64,000 nt of DNA, from NCBI GenBank assembly GCA_963813195.1, contig CAWEYC010000016.1, forward strand, positions 168,523 through 232,522. The letters run 5' to 3'. A program made the translations under genes and the position numbers. The notes under the pieces are model-generated. The model ran no database searches, was not told the origin of the DNA, and was given only the letters and a program-made list of their open reading frames with translations. Position 1 is the stretch's first letter; each line of letters starts with the position of its first letter. Below are positions 28,069 to 36,769 of the stretch, in pieces. The DNA is from Roseiarcus sp963813195 (GTDB taxonomy: Bacteria; Pseudomonadota; Alphaproteobacteria; Rhizobiales; Beijerinckiaceae).

Positions 28069-29588
28069 GCGGCCGCTCCCTTTGCGGCTTCGTTCGGCCG
28101 CCCGACCGCGTAGCGCATAATCTCGACCTGATCTGTTTCGCTGGTTTTGAGTTCCGCTGAGAGCCGACCCTCGGCCAGCACAAGGATCCGATCGCTGAGC
28201 GCCAGGAGCTCCTGCAGCTCCGAGGAGGCCATTATGACCGACACGCCTTGATGCGAGAGGCCGTCGACCAACTGGTAAAGCTCGAACTTGGCGTTCACGT
28301 CGATGCCGCGGGTCGGCTCGTCGAGAAGGAGAATGCGCGCCTGCGCCGCCAGCCACTTGCCGACGACGATTTTTTGTTGGTTGCCGCCCGACAGCGTGAG
28401 CACTGGCTGCTTGAGCGACGGCGTCTTGATCCTCAGGCGATGGACGAGATCGCCGGCGAGCATGCGCAGTCGCGCGAAATTGACGAGCAACCCGCGAGAG
28501 AGCCGGTCAAGGATCGGGAACGACAGGTTTTCTTCGACCGAGCGACCGAGCACGACGCCGCTTTCGCGCCGCTCCTCGGGCACAAGCCCGAACCCGGCGC
28601 GAATCGCCTGGCGCGGAGCGGTAAAGTGGATGGCTTTGCCTTCGAGTTCGACGGAGCCCGAATCGGGCGGCGTCAGGCCGAATAGACATTCCAGCAGTTC
28701 GCTGCGCCCGGCGCCCACAAGGCCAGCGAGGCCGAGAATCTCGCCCTGATGAAGATCGAAGCTGACGCCCTCGAACTGACCGCGGACGCAGAGATCGCGC
28801 ACAGCGAGGACGACCTTGTCGTTTCGCGCGCTGCGACGGGTCGAAACCTCAACCTTGCGGCCAACCATCAGGCCAATGAGCTTTTCCTCGCTCGCCTCGG
28901 AGGCGGGAACCGTCGCGACTCGTTGGCCATCGCGCATCACCGTCACGCGATCGGCGATGGCCATGATCTCATTCAGGCGGTGGGATACATAGATCATCCC
29001 GATCCCCTGCGCCTTCAGCTTGTCAAGGAGTTCAAACAAGTAGCCGATTTCGTTCTCGGTGAGGGCCGCGGTCGGTTCGTCCAGGATGAGAACCTTGATC
29101 TGGCGCGAGAGCGCCTTGGCGATCTGCACGAGCTGCCGCTGGGCGGGACCCAGATCGCGAACGATCGTCTCGGGGGAGAAGCGAAGATTGAGGCCTGCGA
29201 TGAGCTCGGCGACGGCCGCGCGCATCTCGCGCTTCTGCAGCACGACGCCACCGCGAATCGTCTCATGGCCGAGGAAGATATTCTGGGTCACCGTCAATGA
29301 CAGGACGAGATCGGATTCCTGATAGATGACGCCGATGCCCAGCGCGTGGCCGAGCGCCGGCGTAAGACCGGCGTAGCTGCGACCGCCGACGACGATCTCC
29401 CCGCGGTCAGGCTTCTCTGCGCCGGCGAGCACGCGGATGAGCGTTGATTTTCCCGCGCCGTTCTCGCCGACGAGGCAGTGGATTTCGTGGGGCCTCAGGT
29501 CGAAGTCGACGCCCTGGAGCGCGTTGACGCCAGGATAGCTCTTCGCCACGCCGTGCATCTGCAAAAGAAACGGGAAGGACGTTTCCAC
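28065..29588 (-). CDS. CUT2 ABC transporter ATP-binding protein, importer 2
   Basis: 507 residues, two ABC domains. Domain 1 has Walker A GENGAGKSTL, an atypical signature LGPAQRQLVQIAKAL, and Walker B VLILDEPTAALT. Domain 2 has GLVGAGRSELLECLFG, the signature LSGGNQQKIVVGKW and LLLDEPTRGID. RbsA/MglA length and layout. Follows its binding-protein gene by 60 bases. Confidence 0.92.
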   Translation of the reverse strand: METSFPFLLQMHGVAKSYPGVNALQGVDFDLRPHEIHCLVGENGAGKSTLIRVLAGAEKPDRGEIVVGGRSYAGLTPALGHALGIGVIYQESDLVLSLTVTQNIFLGHETIRGGVVLQKREMRAAVAELIAGLNLRFSPETIVRDLGPAQRQLVQIAKALSRQIKVLILDEPTAALTENEIGYLFELLDKLKAQGIGMIYVSHRLNEIMAIADRVTVMRDGQRVATVPASEASEEKLIGLMVGRKVEVSTRRSARNDKVVLAVRDLCVRGQFEGVSFDLHQGEILGLAGLVGAGRSELLECLFGLTPPDSGSVELEGKAIHFTAPRQAIRAGFGLVPEERRESGVVLGRSVEENLSFPILDRLSRGLLVNFARLRMLAGDLVHRLRIKTPSLKQPVLTLSGGNQQKIVVGKWLAAQARILLLDEPTRGIDVNAKFELYQLVDGLSHQGVSVIMASSELQELLALSDRILVLAEGRLSAELKTSETDQVEIMRYAVGRPNEAAKGAAA

Positions 29589-29648
29589 TTGAGCCTCATC
29601 CTCCCCGCATTCCCGTCTCGTCCTCGTTCGCGCGGCGGTTCCGGCGCC

Positions 29649-30650
29649 TCAGCAGCAGCCGACCCCGAGCGCCTTCAATTCCTTGATGCGCTCTTCGACG
29701 CGCGTGCGATGCGCCGGCGTGTTGGCGTCGAAGGTCTCCTTGGGGACGAATACCAGCGGCGCGACCTTCTTGCCCGCTTTGAAGTCCTCGAACGCCTGCA
29801 CTGACGATTTGCCGAAGAAAGGCGGCGTCTGGACGGACATGGCGATGTTGCCGTCGAGCACGGCCTGCAGGCCGTCGACCGTGCCGTCCTTGCCCCATAG
29901 CCATCCCTTCAGCTCGTTGCGTCCGGCCGAGTTGATGGCGCCGAGGCCGCCGAGGGCGGCGTCGTCGTTGTCGAAGACAACGCCGTCGATGCTACCTGCC
30001 GGGAATGACTGCAGAAGGTCCTCCATGCACTTGCGGCCGCCTTCGCGCGAGTTCTTGCTGTCGCAAGATGCAGCCACCTTGATGCCAGGATTCTTGCCGA
30101 AGACCTCGTCAAGGCCCTTGCCCTCGTCGATAACGGGCGAAGCGCCGGTGTTGCCGGTGACATGCAGCAACGTTCCCTTGGCCGAACCATATTTCTTGGT
30201 CAGCTTCTCGACGACGTCATTGGCGACGCGGATGCCAGAGTCTTTGAAATCGGTCGTGATGACCGAAATCCAACCGTTCTCGCCGGCTTTCCCGGGAAGA
30301 TTGCGGTCGACGACGATAAGCGGAACGCCCGCCTTCGCGGCCAGACCCGGGACCGGCGCCAACGCCTCATATTCGATCGGCGCCACGACGAGCACCACCG
30401 GCTTGCGCGAGAGCAAATCCTCCACGTCGGCAAGTTGTTTGGAGGGATCGGAGTTGGCGTTGGTCCAGGCGAAATCGTACCCGGCGCTCTTCCACGCCTG
30501 CTCCATTTCTTTGGTGTCCATGACCCGCCACTCGTTGGTCATCTCCGCTTGCGAGAAGGCGACGAGGCCTTTGCTGGCGGCGAAGGTCGGTTGGGGCGCG
30601 GCCGCGATGACGAGCGCGGTAAGCAGCGACATCAGCAATCCCTTGTTCAT
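29649..30650 (-). CDS. CUT2 ABC transporter substrate-binding protein, importer 2
   Basis: 333 residues. The signal peptide KGLLMSLLTALVIAAAPQ ends near TFAASKG. The mature start GLVAFSQAEMTNEWRV resembles galactofuranose/hexose (YtfQ-like) binding proteins. IVVDRNLPG and VVFDNDDAALGGLGAI are typical ligand-loop regions, and the C-terminus ends in a CC pair. First gene of the importer-2 operon and preceded by the second operator type at 30755. Confidence 0.9.
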   Translation of the reverse strand: MNKGLLMSLLTALVIAAAPQPTFAASKGLVAFSQAEMTNEWRVMDTKEMEQAWKSAGYDFAWTNANSDPSKQLADVEDLLSRKPVVLVVAPIEYEALAPVPGLAAKAGVPLIVVDRNLPGKAGENGWISVITTDFKDSGIRVANDVVEKLTKKYGSAKGTLLHVTGNTGASPVIDEGKGLDEVFGKNPGIKVAASCDSKNSREGGRKCMEDLLQSFPAGSIDGVVFDNDDAALGGLGAINSAGRNELKGWLWGKDGTVDGLQAVLDGNIAMSVQTPPFFGKSSVQAFEDFKAGKKVAPLVFVPKETFDANTPAHRTRVEERIKELKALGVGCC

Positions 30651-30754
30651 CTACGTTTTCTCCCGATTGGCGGCGCCCTTCGCAGGCGCTTTTCTGATGG
30701 TCGTTTTGAACTGTCGCGCCGTCCGCCCCCTAGAGACGGCGGCGGCGCCTTCAT

Positions 30755-30767
30755 GTAATACCATATG
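30755..30767. promoter_or_regulatory. GntR-2 operator candidate, site 1 (GTAATACCATATG)
   Basis: Thirteen bases identical to 39696-39708 and matching 31615-31627 at 10 of 13 positions. It lies 105 bases before the importer-2 binding-protein gene. Confidence 0.65.
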
Positions 30768-30835
30768 CGAATACGGCGTCAACGCCGAACCCACCGGAAC
30801 CGCTGGTTGGATCGTGTCGCCTGTCGGTGCGGGTT

Positions 30836-31564
30836 CTAGCGATCGAGCGCGTTCGCTCGAATGATGCGGATATCGTCGGCGGCGTTGCCGAGAAGCGTCA
30901 GCGCCGCGGTGCGCGCCATCTCCGGTTTTCGCTCCAAAATTGCGCGCAGAAGATCGCCGTGCTCCACGATGGCGCGAGGCCGATGCGAACCGAGCGCCGC
31001 GATCCGGAACATCTCCCTGAGCACAAGACTGAAGAGCTGGCCGATCGGCCAGAAAAATTCGTTGTGCGTCGCCAGATAGATCAATTTGTGAAAGGCAAGG
31101 TCGGCTTCGACCCAAAGCGCATTGTCGCTGCCCGCGTCGACCATGGCTTGGAAGGCGCCTTCGAGTCGCTGCCGATCGTGATCGTCGGCGTTTTCCGCGG
31201 CGATCGCCGAAGCTGCGGGCTCCGTCGCGTGTCGAAGCTGGAACATTTTGCTCAGATAGGCTTCCGTGTCGGAAACCTCGAGCCGCCAGCGTAAAACATC
31301 AGGATCGAGATGGTTCCAATATTCGGCGTCGCGGACGCGTGTTCCAAGCCTCGGGCGAGAATCGATCAGCCCCTTGGCGATCAGTCCGCGAATTGCCTCG
31401 CGCATTGCGGTGCGGCTGACGCCGAGCAATTCGCAGAGCTTCACTTCGGGCGGAAGCACGCCTCTGGCGGGGTAATCGCCGCGCACGATCGCCAGGCCAA
31501 GCTGATCGGCGACCCTCATGTGAATCTTCAGGCTGTTGGTTCCGAGATTCTCAAAAATGTTCAT
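30836..31564 (-). CDS. GntR family regulator, FadR/FCD subfamily (GntR-2)
   Basis: About 242 residues. HTH region QLGLAIVRGDYPARGVLPPE and GVSRTAMREAIRGLIAKGLI; FCD domain QLRHATEPAASAIAAENADD, ADLAFHKLIYLATHNEFF, EHGDLLRAILERKPEMAR. ATG 31564 is preferred over an ATG at 31624 that lies inside the operator. It is divergent from the SDR gene at 31662. It probably senses a sugar acid, as relatives of this subfamily do, and controls importers 2 and 3. Confidence 0.87.
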   Translation of the reverse strand: MNIFENLGTNSLKIHMRVADQLGLAIVRGDYPARGVLPPEVKLCELLGVSRTAMREAIRGLIAKGLIDSRPRLGTRVRDAEYWNHLDPDVLRWRLEVSDTEAYLSKMFQLRHATEPAASAIAAENADDHDRQRLEGAFQAMVDAGSDNALWVEADLAFHKLIYLATHNEFFWPIGQLFSLVLREMFRIAALGSHRPRAIVEHGDLLRAILERKPEMARTAALTLLGNAADDIRIIRANALDR

Positions 31565-31614
31565 CGCGGGTTCGGCTTCAAAGGACGTTCGCACCCCGCT
31601 TGCATGCTCTATTG

Positions 31615-31627
31615 GTAGTATCATATC
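31615..31627. promoter_or_regulatory. GntR-2 operator candidate, site 2 (GTAGTATCATATC)
   Basis: In the 97-bp divergent gap between GntR-2 and the SDR gene, so it could serve both autoregulation and the SDR promoter. It matches the other two sites with consensus GTARTAYCATATS. Confidence 0.6.
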
Positions 31628-31661
31628 ATGTCGCGCGCTTGGACAGAAGGACTAACAGCAC

Positions 31662-32420
31662 ATGGACGATCTGCGGGCAAGGCGGGTTTTGATAACGGGT
31701 GCAAGCACAGGAATTGGCGAGGCCGTCGCGCGGGCCTTCGCCCGCCGGGGCGCGGATGTGGCTCTTCACTATAATCGCAGCGAGGCGCAAGCGAAGGCGG
31801 TCGCCGAGGCGATCGCCAAATCCGGCGGCAAGGCGGTTCTCGCGCAAGGCGATCTCGTGAGCCGCGGCGTGGCGAAGCGGGTCGTGGATGAAGCTGCCGA
31901 GAAGCTGGGCGGCCTCGACATCCTCATCAATAACGCCGGCTCGCTGATTCGACGCACGCTCTTCAATGACGTAGACGACGCCCTGATCGACGAGGTCTTC
32001 GACCTCAACGTGCGAGCGGTGATCGCCGCCTGCCAAGCCGCGATTCCGTATCTCGAGCGTCAGCAAGGCAGTTCGATCATCAACGTCGGTTCGATCGCCG
32101 GCAGCGACGGCGGCGGCCCTGGCTCGTTGGTCTACGCCTCTTCGAAGGCGTTCATCCACAATCTGACCAAGCACCTCGCGCGCGATCTCGGCGCAAAGGG
32201 CATTCGCATCAACACTGTCTCGCCGGGGGTCATCGACACGCCGTTCCACGCTGCGACGCCGCCGGAGCGTATGGAGGTCATGCGTAAGGCTGTTCCACTT
32301 GGGCGCATCGGCAAGCCGGAAGAATGCGTCGGCGCTTTCCTCTTTCTCGCTTCGCCGTCATTGAGCGGCTACATAACCGGCCAGAATATTCATGTGAACG
32401 GCGGACAGTTCATGCAATGA
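31662..32420 (+). CDS. Classical short-chain dehydrogenase/reductase
   Basis: 252 residues with TGASTGIGEAVARAF (cofactor loop), NNAG, the catalytic Ser of NVGSIAGSDG, YASSK (Tyr and Lys), and a C-terminus ITGQNIHVNGG. NADP or NAD preference is unclear. Its place in the sugar-acid block, opposite GntR-2, suggests oxidation of the imported sugar or of a deoxy keto acid. It could equally be a general 3-oxoacyl reductase-like SDR. Confidence 0.88.
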   Translation: MDDLRARRVLITGASTGIGEAVARAFARRGADVALHYNRSEAQAKAVAEAIAKSGGKAVLAQGDLVSRGVAKRVVDEAAEKLGGLDILINNAGSLIRRTLFNDVDDALIDEVFDLNVRAVIAACQAAIPYLERQQGSSIINVGSIAGSDGGGPGSLVYASSKAFIHNLTKHLARDLGAKGIRINTVSPGVIDTPFHAATPPERMEVMRKAVPLGRIGKPEECVGAFLFLASPSLSGYITGQNIHVNGGQFMQ

Positions 32421-32516
32421 GCCACCGCCCCGCGTCGCTTGAGCAGAATCGGATCGGGCGCCATGGATTCCCGAGGCGCCCGAAATCTGATTTGCCTTGC
32501 GTGCCGGGGCGGGTGT

Positions 32517-32775
32517 CGCCAGCAGGCGACCGAGTTCATCCTTGCGTGCAAGGATTTCGTCGGAGATGCGGTTGAGCGCGACAAAAACGCTCCTGCGGCG
32601 TCGAACGCGACCAAATAGGGAATGGTGCCTTGCCCGCAGTTACGCCCGCAGTGTCTGAGCCCGATCGATCTTCAAATATTCGCCGATGATCTCGTTGGTG
32701 TTGGACGGGTTGACGCTACGGCTGACGCCGGCTCGCTCTATCCATTCGTCACCGATCTAATTATTCAGAACCTGC
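32517..32775 (-). pseudogene. Aldehyde dehydrogenase N-terminal remnant (alpha-ketoglutarate semialdehyde dehydrogenase-like)
   Basis: Minus-strand translation gives IGDEWIERAGVSRSVNPSNT and NEIIGEY, the beginning of a non-phosphorylating aldehyde dehydrogenase. After a frameshift come WSRSTPQER and FVALNRISDEILARKDELGRLLA. A stop stands before IGDEW, and homology ends after LLA. Position between the SDR and glucarate dehydratase fits the last enzyme of the oxidative glucarate pathway. The flanking 32421-32516 and 32776-32813 show nothing. Confidence 0.7.
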
Positions 32776-32813
32776 GTTCATTCGATTTCTCCAATTGCCC
32801 CTGACGAACAGTG

Positions 32814-34169
32814 TCAGCGCACGAGGCAGGGACGCTTATCGTCAAAACTCCAGCCGGGAATCAGGAATTGCATAGCAAGCGCATCGTCGCGGGTACCGAG
32901 CCCGTGCGCCTTGTAAAGCCCGTACCCTGCTTCAAGCGCCGCCCAGTCGATCTCGACGCCAAGACCTGGGCCGTCGGGAACCGCGATCTTGCCGCCGACG
33001 ATCTGCAATGGGTCCTTCGTGAGCCTCTGTCCGTCCTGCCAGATCCAATGCGTGTCGATCGCTGTTACTCTGCCGGGGGCCGCGGCCGCGACATGGGTGA
33101 ACATGGCGAGCGAGATATCGAAATGGCTGTTAGAATGGGACCCCCATGTAAGGCCGTTATCTCGACAGGTTTGCGCCACGCGCACCGAGCCCTGCATGGT
33201 CCAGAAATGTGGATCGGCGAGCGGAATGTCGACCGCGCCGAGTCGCAGCGCATGCGACAGTTGACGCCAATCCGTGGCGATCATGTTGGTCGCGGTGGGT
33301 AGGCCTGTTGCGCGACGGAACTCCGCCATGACCTCCCGGCCGGAAAAGCCCGCTTCTGCGCCGCAGGGATCTTCGGCATAGGCAAGAATGCCGTGCATGT
33401 CCTTGCACAGCCCGATGGCCTCCTCGAGCGACCATGCGCCGTTAGGATCGAGAGTCACGCGCGCCTCCGGGAAAAGCTTGGCGAGTCTTGTCACCGCTTC
33501 GATCTCTTCTTCGCCGCGCAACACGCCGCCCTTGAGCTTGAAATCGGCGAAGCCGTAGAGATCGTGCGTCGCCTCGGCGAGGCGCACGATGGCGTCGGGG
33601 GTCAGCGCCACCTCATGGCGCAGTCGAAACCAGTCGCTTTTGGCGCCTGCGCCATCGGCGTAGGCGAGATCGGTCCCGCGACGGTCGCCGATATAGAAGA
33701 GATAGCCCAGTGTCTCGACGGTATTGCGCTGAATACCGTCGCCAAGCAGGGCCGCGACGGGAAGGACCAGATGCTGGCCGAGCAGATCCAGCAGCGCCAA
33801 TTCAATGGCCGTTACGGCGTGAATTGCTACACGCAGATCGAATGTTTGCTTGCCGCGCCCGCCTGAGTCACGATCGGCGAATTGCGCGCGAACGGCGGCG
33901 AGTATGTTGTTGCAGGCGCCGATCGTCTTGCCGACGACCAGATCACGGGCATCCTCGAGCGTCTGCCTGATCTTCTCGCCGCCGGGAACCTCGCCGACGC
34001 CAATATGGTCAGAATTGTCCGTGAGGATGACGATGTTGCGGGTGAAGAACGGCCCATGCGCGCCGCTCAGATTGAGCAGCATGCTGTCGCGCCCGGCGAC
34101 CGGGATCACTTGCATCTCAGTAACTTTCGGCGCGCCGGAGAAGCCGGCGCGTACGGAATCCTGGATCAC
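32814..34169 (-). CDS. gudD: Glucarate dehydratase
   Basis: 451 residues, enolase superfamily. Dehydrates D-glucarate (and L-idarate) to 5-keto-4-deoxy-D-glucarate with Mg2+. Highly diagnostic segments are SMLLNLSGAHGPFFTRNIV, the catalytic Lys of FADFKLKGG, metal ligands in LDPNGAWS, AYAEDPCGAE and TNMIATDW, and the catalytic His of SHSNSHFDISLAMFTH. The end is IPGWSFDDKRPCLVR. The GTG at 34169 is chosen as start because GGAGG lies five bases upstream. The kdgD fragment precedes it in the same direction. Confidence 0.95.
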   Translation of the reverse strand: MIQDSVRAGFSGAPKVTEMQVIPVAGRDSMLLNLSGAHGPFFTRNIVILTDNSDHIGVGEVPGGEKIRQTLEDARDLVVGKTIGACNNILAAVRAQFADRDSGGRGKQTFDLRVAIHAVTAIELALLDLLGQHLVLPVAALLGDGIQRNTVETLGYLFYIGDRRGTDLAYADGAGAKSDWFRLRHEVALTPDAIVRLAEATHDLYGFADFKLKGGVLRGEEEIEAVTRLAKLFPEARVTLDPNGAWSLEEAIGLCKDMHGILAYAEDPCGAEAGFSGREVMAEFRRATGLPTATNMIATDWRQLSHALRLGAVDIPLADPHFWTMQGSVRVAQTCRDNGLTWGSHSNSHFDISLAMFTHVAAAAPGRVTAIDTHWIWQDGQRLTKDPLQIVGGKIAVPDGPGLGVEIDWAALEAGYGLYKAHGLGTRDDALAMQFLIPGWSFDDKRPCLVR

Positions 34170-34216
34170 TTTATCCTCCAACGATAGGCCCGGCTCGGCC
34201 TACGTCCTGGTCTTCA

Positions 34217-34640
34217 TTATTCGGCCGCTTCGCGGTTGCTTGCGATAACAGTTGGCAGCTTTGTGACCAAGGCGGCAAGTTCCGCGATCTCGTTCTCGTT
34301 CAAATCCGTTAGCGGCGTGCGCACCGGACCGGACTCTCGACCCATGACCTTCATGCCCGCTTTGATGATCGAGACAGAATAACCCTTCTTGCGATTGCGG
34401 ATCGCAATCAGGGGCAGGATGAAGTTCTTGAGACCAGCGTCAATCGTCGCATGATCGCGGCGGCGGACGGCGGCGTAGAAGGCGGTTGCAAATTCCGGCA
34501 CAAAATTGAACACGGCCGACGAATAGGTGGCGACGCCCATGTCGAGATAGGGTAGCGCGAAAGTCTCCGCCGTCGGCAATCCCCCGACGTATGTCAGGCG
34601 ATCGCCCATGTGCAAATCGGCATCACCTTCGTCAAACAGC
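34217..34640 (-). pseudogene. kdgD: 5-dehydro-4-deoxyglucarate dehydratase, C-terminal fragment
   Basis: The last ~132 residues match KdgD (DapA superfamily): GDRLTYVGGLPTAETFALPY, YSSAVFNFVPEFA, and a C-terminus with VRTPLTDLNENEIAELAAL. The N-terminal half, including the Schiff-base lysine, is missing; upstream bases read only FDEGDADLH before homology ends. So the product of GudD cannot be processed by this copy. 34641-34843 shows no recognisable gene. Confidence 0.88.
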
Positions 34641-34843
34641 GTGAGGGTAGGCTAGTCATCTTGACGGGTGGCGCGGCTACGAATTGGACGGTGGTAGCGC
34701 AAAAGGTGCTGGTCTTGGTCTGCCGAGGCAAGCGCGTGGCTCAGGGCGATTTTGCCGTTTCCTTTCTGTGAGCCGCCTGTTCCAAACAGTCTCAGAGAGC
34801 ATTTTTCGGAGAAACCAGCAGGCTTGGCGATCAGGAAAATGCC

Positions 34844-35794
34844 CTACCGAGCTATCTTCTGCCCGCCCGCCGCCGCAATAACGAAGACGATGACCAGGCC
34901 GGTGAGCAGGAGGCGCAGCCCGGCGCTGACGCCGAAGGTGTTCAACATCGTCTGCAGCAGGACGAGGAACAGCGCCGCGCCCCAGATGCCAGGGACATTG
35001 GCCTTGCCGCCGGTCACCGAGGTGCCGCCGATGACGACCACGGCGATCGAAGAGAGCAGATATTCATTGCCGATGTCGACACTGGCGCCCCGGAAATATC
35101 CGGCGAGTAGGGCGCCGTCGAGGCCTCCGAGCGAGCCACAAAGCGCGTAGGTGAGCAAGCGGGTCAGGCCGACCTTGATGCCGGCAAGCCGTGCCGCCCG
35201 CATATTCTGCCCGATAGCGAGAACGGAGCGGCCATAGACGGTATGCTGCAGCGCGACAGCAGCGCCGATAGCGAGAATCACGATTGGAATCGCAATTACG
35301 GGAACACCGAAAATCTCGGTGCTGGCAAGGTCGGCGAAGCCCGGCGGCGGTTTGATCTGCAGCCCGCGACCATAGCTGATGTCGATTGACTGGACGATGA
35401 AGCTCACCGAAAGCGTCGCGATGATCGGCGGGATTTGCAGCGCCCAGATCAGCAGATAGTTGAAGACCCCGATTGCCAGCCCGCAGGTCAGCGCGGCGAG
35501 GAGGCCGGCGATGACCATGGAATCGTCTCCGCCCATCACCTTCATCGCCACTGCGCTGGCGAGCCCGATATTGGCCGGCAGCGACACATCGACGTTGCCC
35601 GGCCCAAGCGTGATGACAAACATTTGGCCGACGCCGGCGATGACGGTGAAGACAGCGAACGAAAGCGTGGCGGTGATCATACCGCCGGCGCCAGCGCCAC
35701 CAGTATGTATGATTGCCGCAAGCCAAACGATCAAGGCGCCAAGGAACGACCATATCCAGGGCTTGGTCAAAAGCCCGTTGAACACAGCCTTCAT
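34844..35794 (-). CDS. CUT2 ABC transporter permease, importer 3 (second)
   Basis: 316 residues. ATG 35794 (MKAVFNGLLTKPWIW) overlaps the upstream stop by four bases. The conserved region reads ITLGPGNVDVSLPANIGLA, where the usual GxDLS is replaced by GNVDVS. VVVIGGTSVTGGKANVPG is the C-terminal signature. The longer open frame upstream of 35794 is a shadow of the neighbouring permease. Confidence 0.88.
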   Translation of the reverse strand: MKAVFNGLLTKPWIWSFLGALIVWLAAIIHTGGAGAGGMITATLSFAVFTVIAGVGQMFVITLGPGNVDVSLPANIGLASAVAMKVMGGDDSMVIAGLLAALTCGLAIGVFNYLLIWALQIPPIIATLSVSFIVQSIDISYGRGLQIKPPPGFADLASTEIFGVPVIAIPIVILAIGAAVALQHTVYGRSVLAIGQNMRAARLAGIKVGLTRLLTYALCGSLGGLDGALLAGYFRGASVDIGNEYLLSSIAVVVIGGTSVTGGKANVPGIWGAALFLVLLQTMLNTFGVSAGLRLLLTGLVIVFVIAAAGGQKIAR

Positions 35795-36768
35795 CGCGCT
35801 GTTCTTCGCTGACTGATCAGCGCGCGAGCCGCGAGCACGACGATGAGGATCGCTCCGTTGGCGCCGATCTGCCAGTCGGGCGGGACGCTCATGAACGTGA
35901 GCAGTGATGAGGCGGCAAGCGCTAGCGTTAGTGCGCCCGTTACCGCGCCGATGGGCGAGACGCGGCCGCCGACGAATTCGCCGCCACCCAGAATGACGCC
36001 GGCGATCGACAACAAAGTGTAGCCACTGCCGATATTGGCGTCCGCCGAGGTGGTGATGCCGATCAGCGCCGTGCCCGACAGGACTCCGAACAGCCCGGCA
36101 AGCGCGAACAGCACCATCTTTGCTTTGAGCAGGGACCAGCCGGCGCGGCCAATTGCGGCGGCGTTGCCGCCCGAACCGCGCAGAATCGCGCCGTAGGACG
36201 TGCGCATGAGGCCGAAATAGACGGTGGCGGCGATAGCCAGCGCGGCAAGAATCGGAAAGGGAACGAAGGGTGGCTTCACGCTCATGATCGCCAGCAGCCA
36301 ATCAGGCGCATTGCCCCCCGGTTTGGGCAGAATGAGGATGGCGAGACCCTGCCAGACGAAGCTCATACCCAGCGTCACGACAATGGAAGGCAGGTTACGC
36401 AGATAGATCAGCGCGCCGAGCGCCACGTAGGCCGCGATACCGCCGGCCAGCGCAAGCACGCCGAGGAGCGGCGCATCGCGCAGCCAAGTCGCCACGACGC
36501 AACCGACGAAGCCGACAAACGGCCCGATTGACAAGTCGAGATCGTTGCCGGCGATGAAGAGCAACTGAGCAATCGTCGCGAGCGCAATCGGGATCGCCAG
36601 ATTCAACATCAGGTTGAAGCCGAAGTAGCTGATCGCCCGCGGATTGAGAGAGGCGATCGCCAACAGCACCAGCGCCAGCGAGATGGTTGGCAGAAGCGCA
36701 CGCAAGGTGCGCCGCGGATTGAGCTTTGGCGGCACACGCGGCGCCGCGCCGGTCGAGGTAGCGGCCAT
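35791..36768 (-). CDS. CUT2 ABC transporter permease, importer 3 (first)
   Basis: 325 residues, polytopic. IAGNDLDLSIGPFVGFVG carries the family signature, and AGVILGGGEFVGGRVSP the C-terminal one. It starts one base after the ATPase stop. With its partner it forms a heterodimeric channel. Confidence 0.9.
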   Translation of the reverse strand: MAATSTGAAPRVPPKLNPRRTLRALLPTISLALVLLAIASLNPRAISYFGFNLMLNLAIPIALATIAQLLFIAGNDLDLSIGPFVGFVGCVVATWLRDAPLLGVLALAGGIAAYVALGALIYLRNLPSIVVTLGMSFVWQGLAILILPKPGGNAPDWLLAIMSVKPPFVPFPILAALAIAATVYFGLMRTSYGAILRGSGGNAAAIGRAGWSLLKAKMVLFALAGLFGVLSGTALIGITTSADANIGSGYTLLSIAGVILGGGEFVGGRVSPIGAVTGALTLALAASSLLTFMSVPPDWQIGANGAILIVVLAARALISQRRTAR

Positions 36769-36769
36769 C

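Noticed and set aside
26077..28356. A single 759-residue open frame that looks like a fused double permease
   Set aside because: The N-terminal third and the middle stretch after GVGWEL are shadows; the first permease continues in another frame and the second has its own ATG with a 4-bp overlap. A frameshift explains it.
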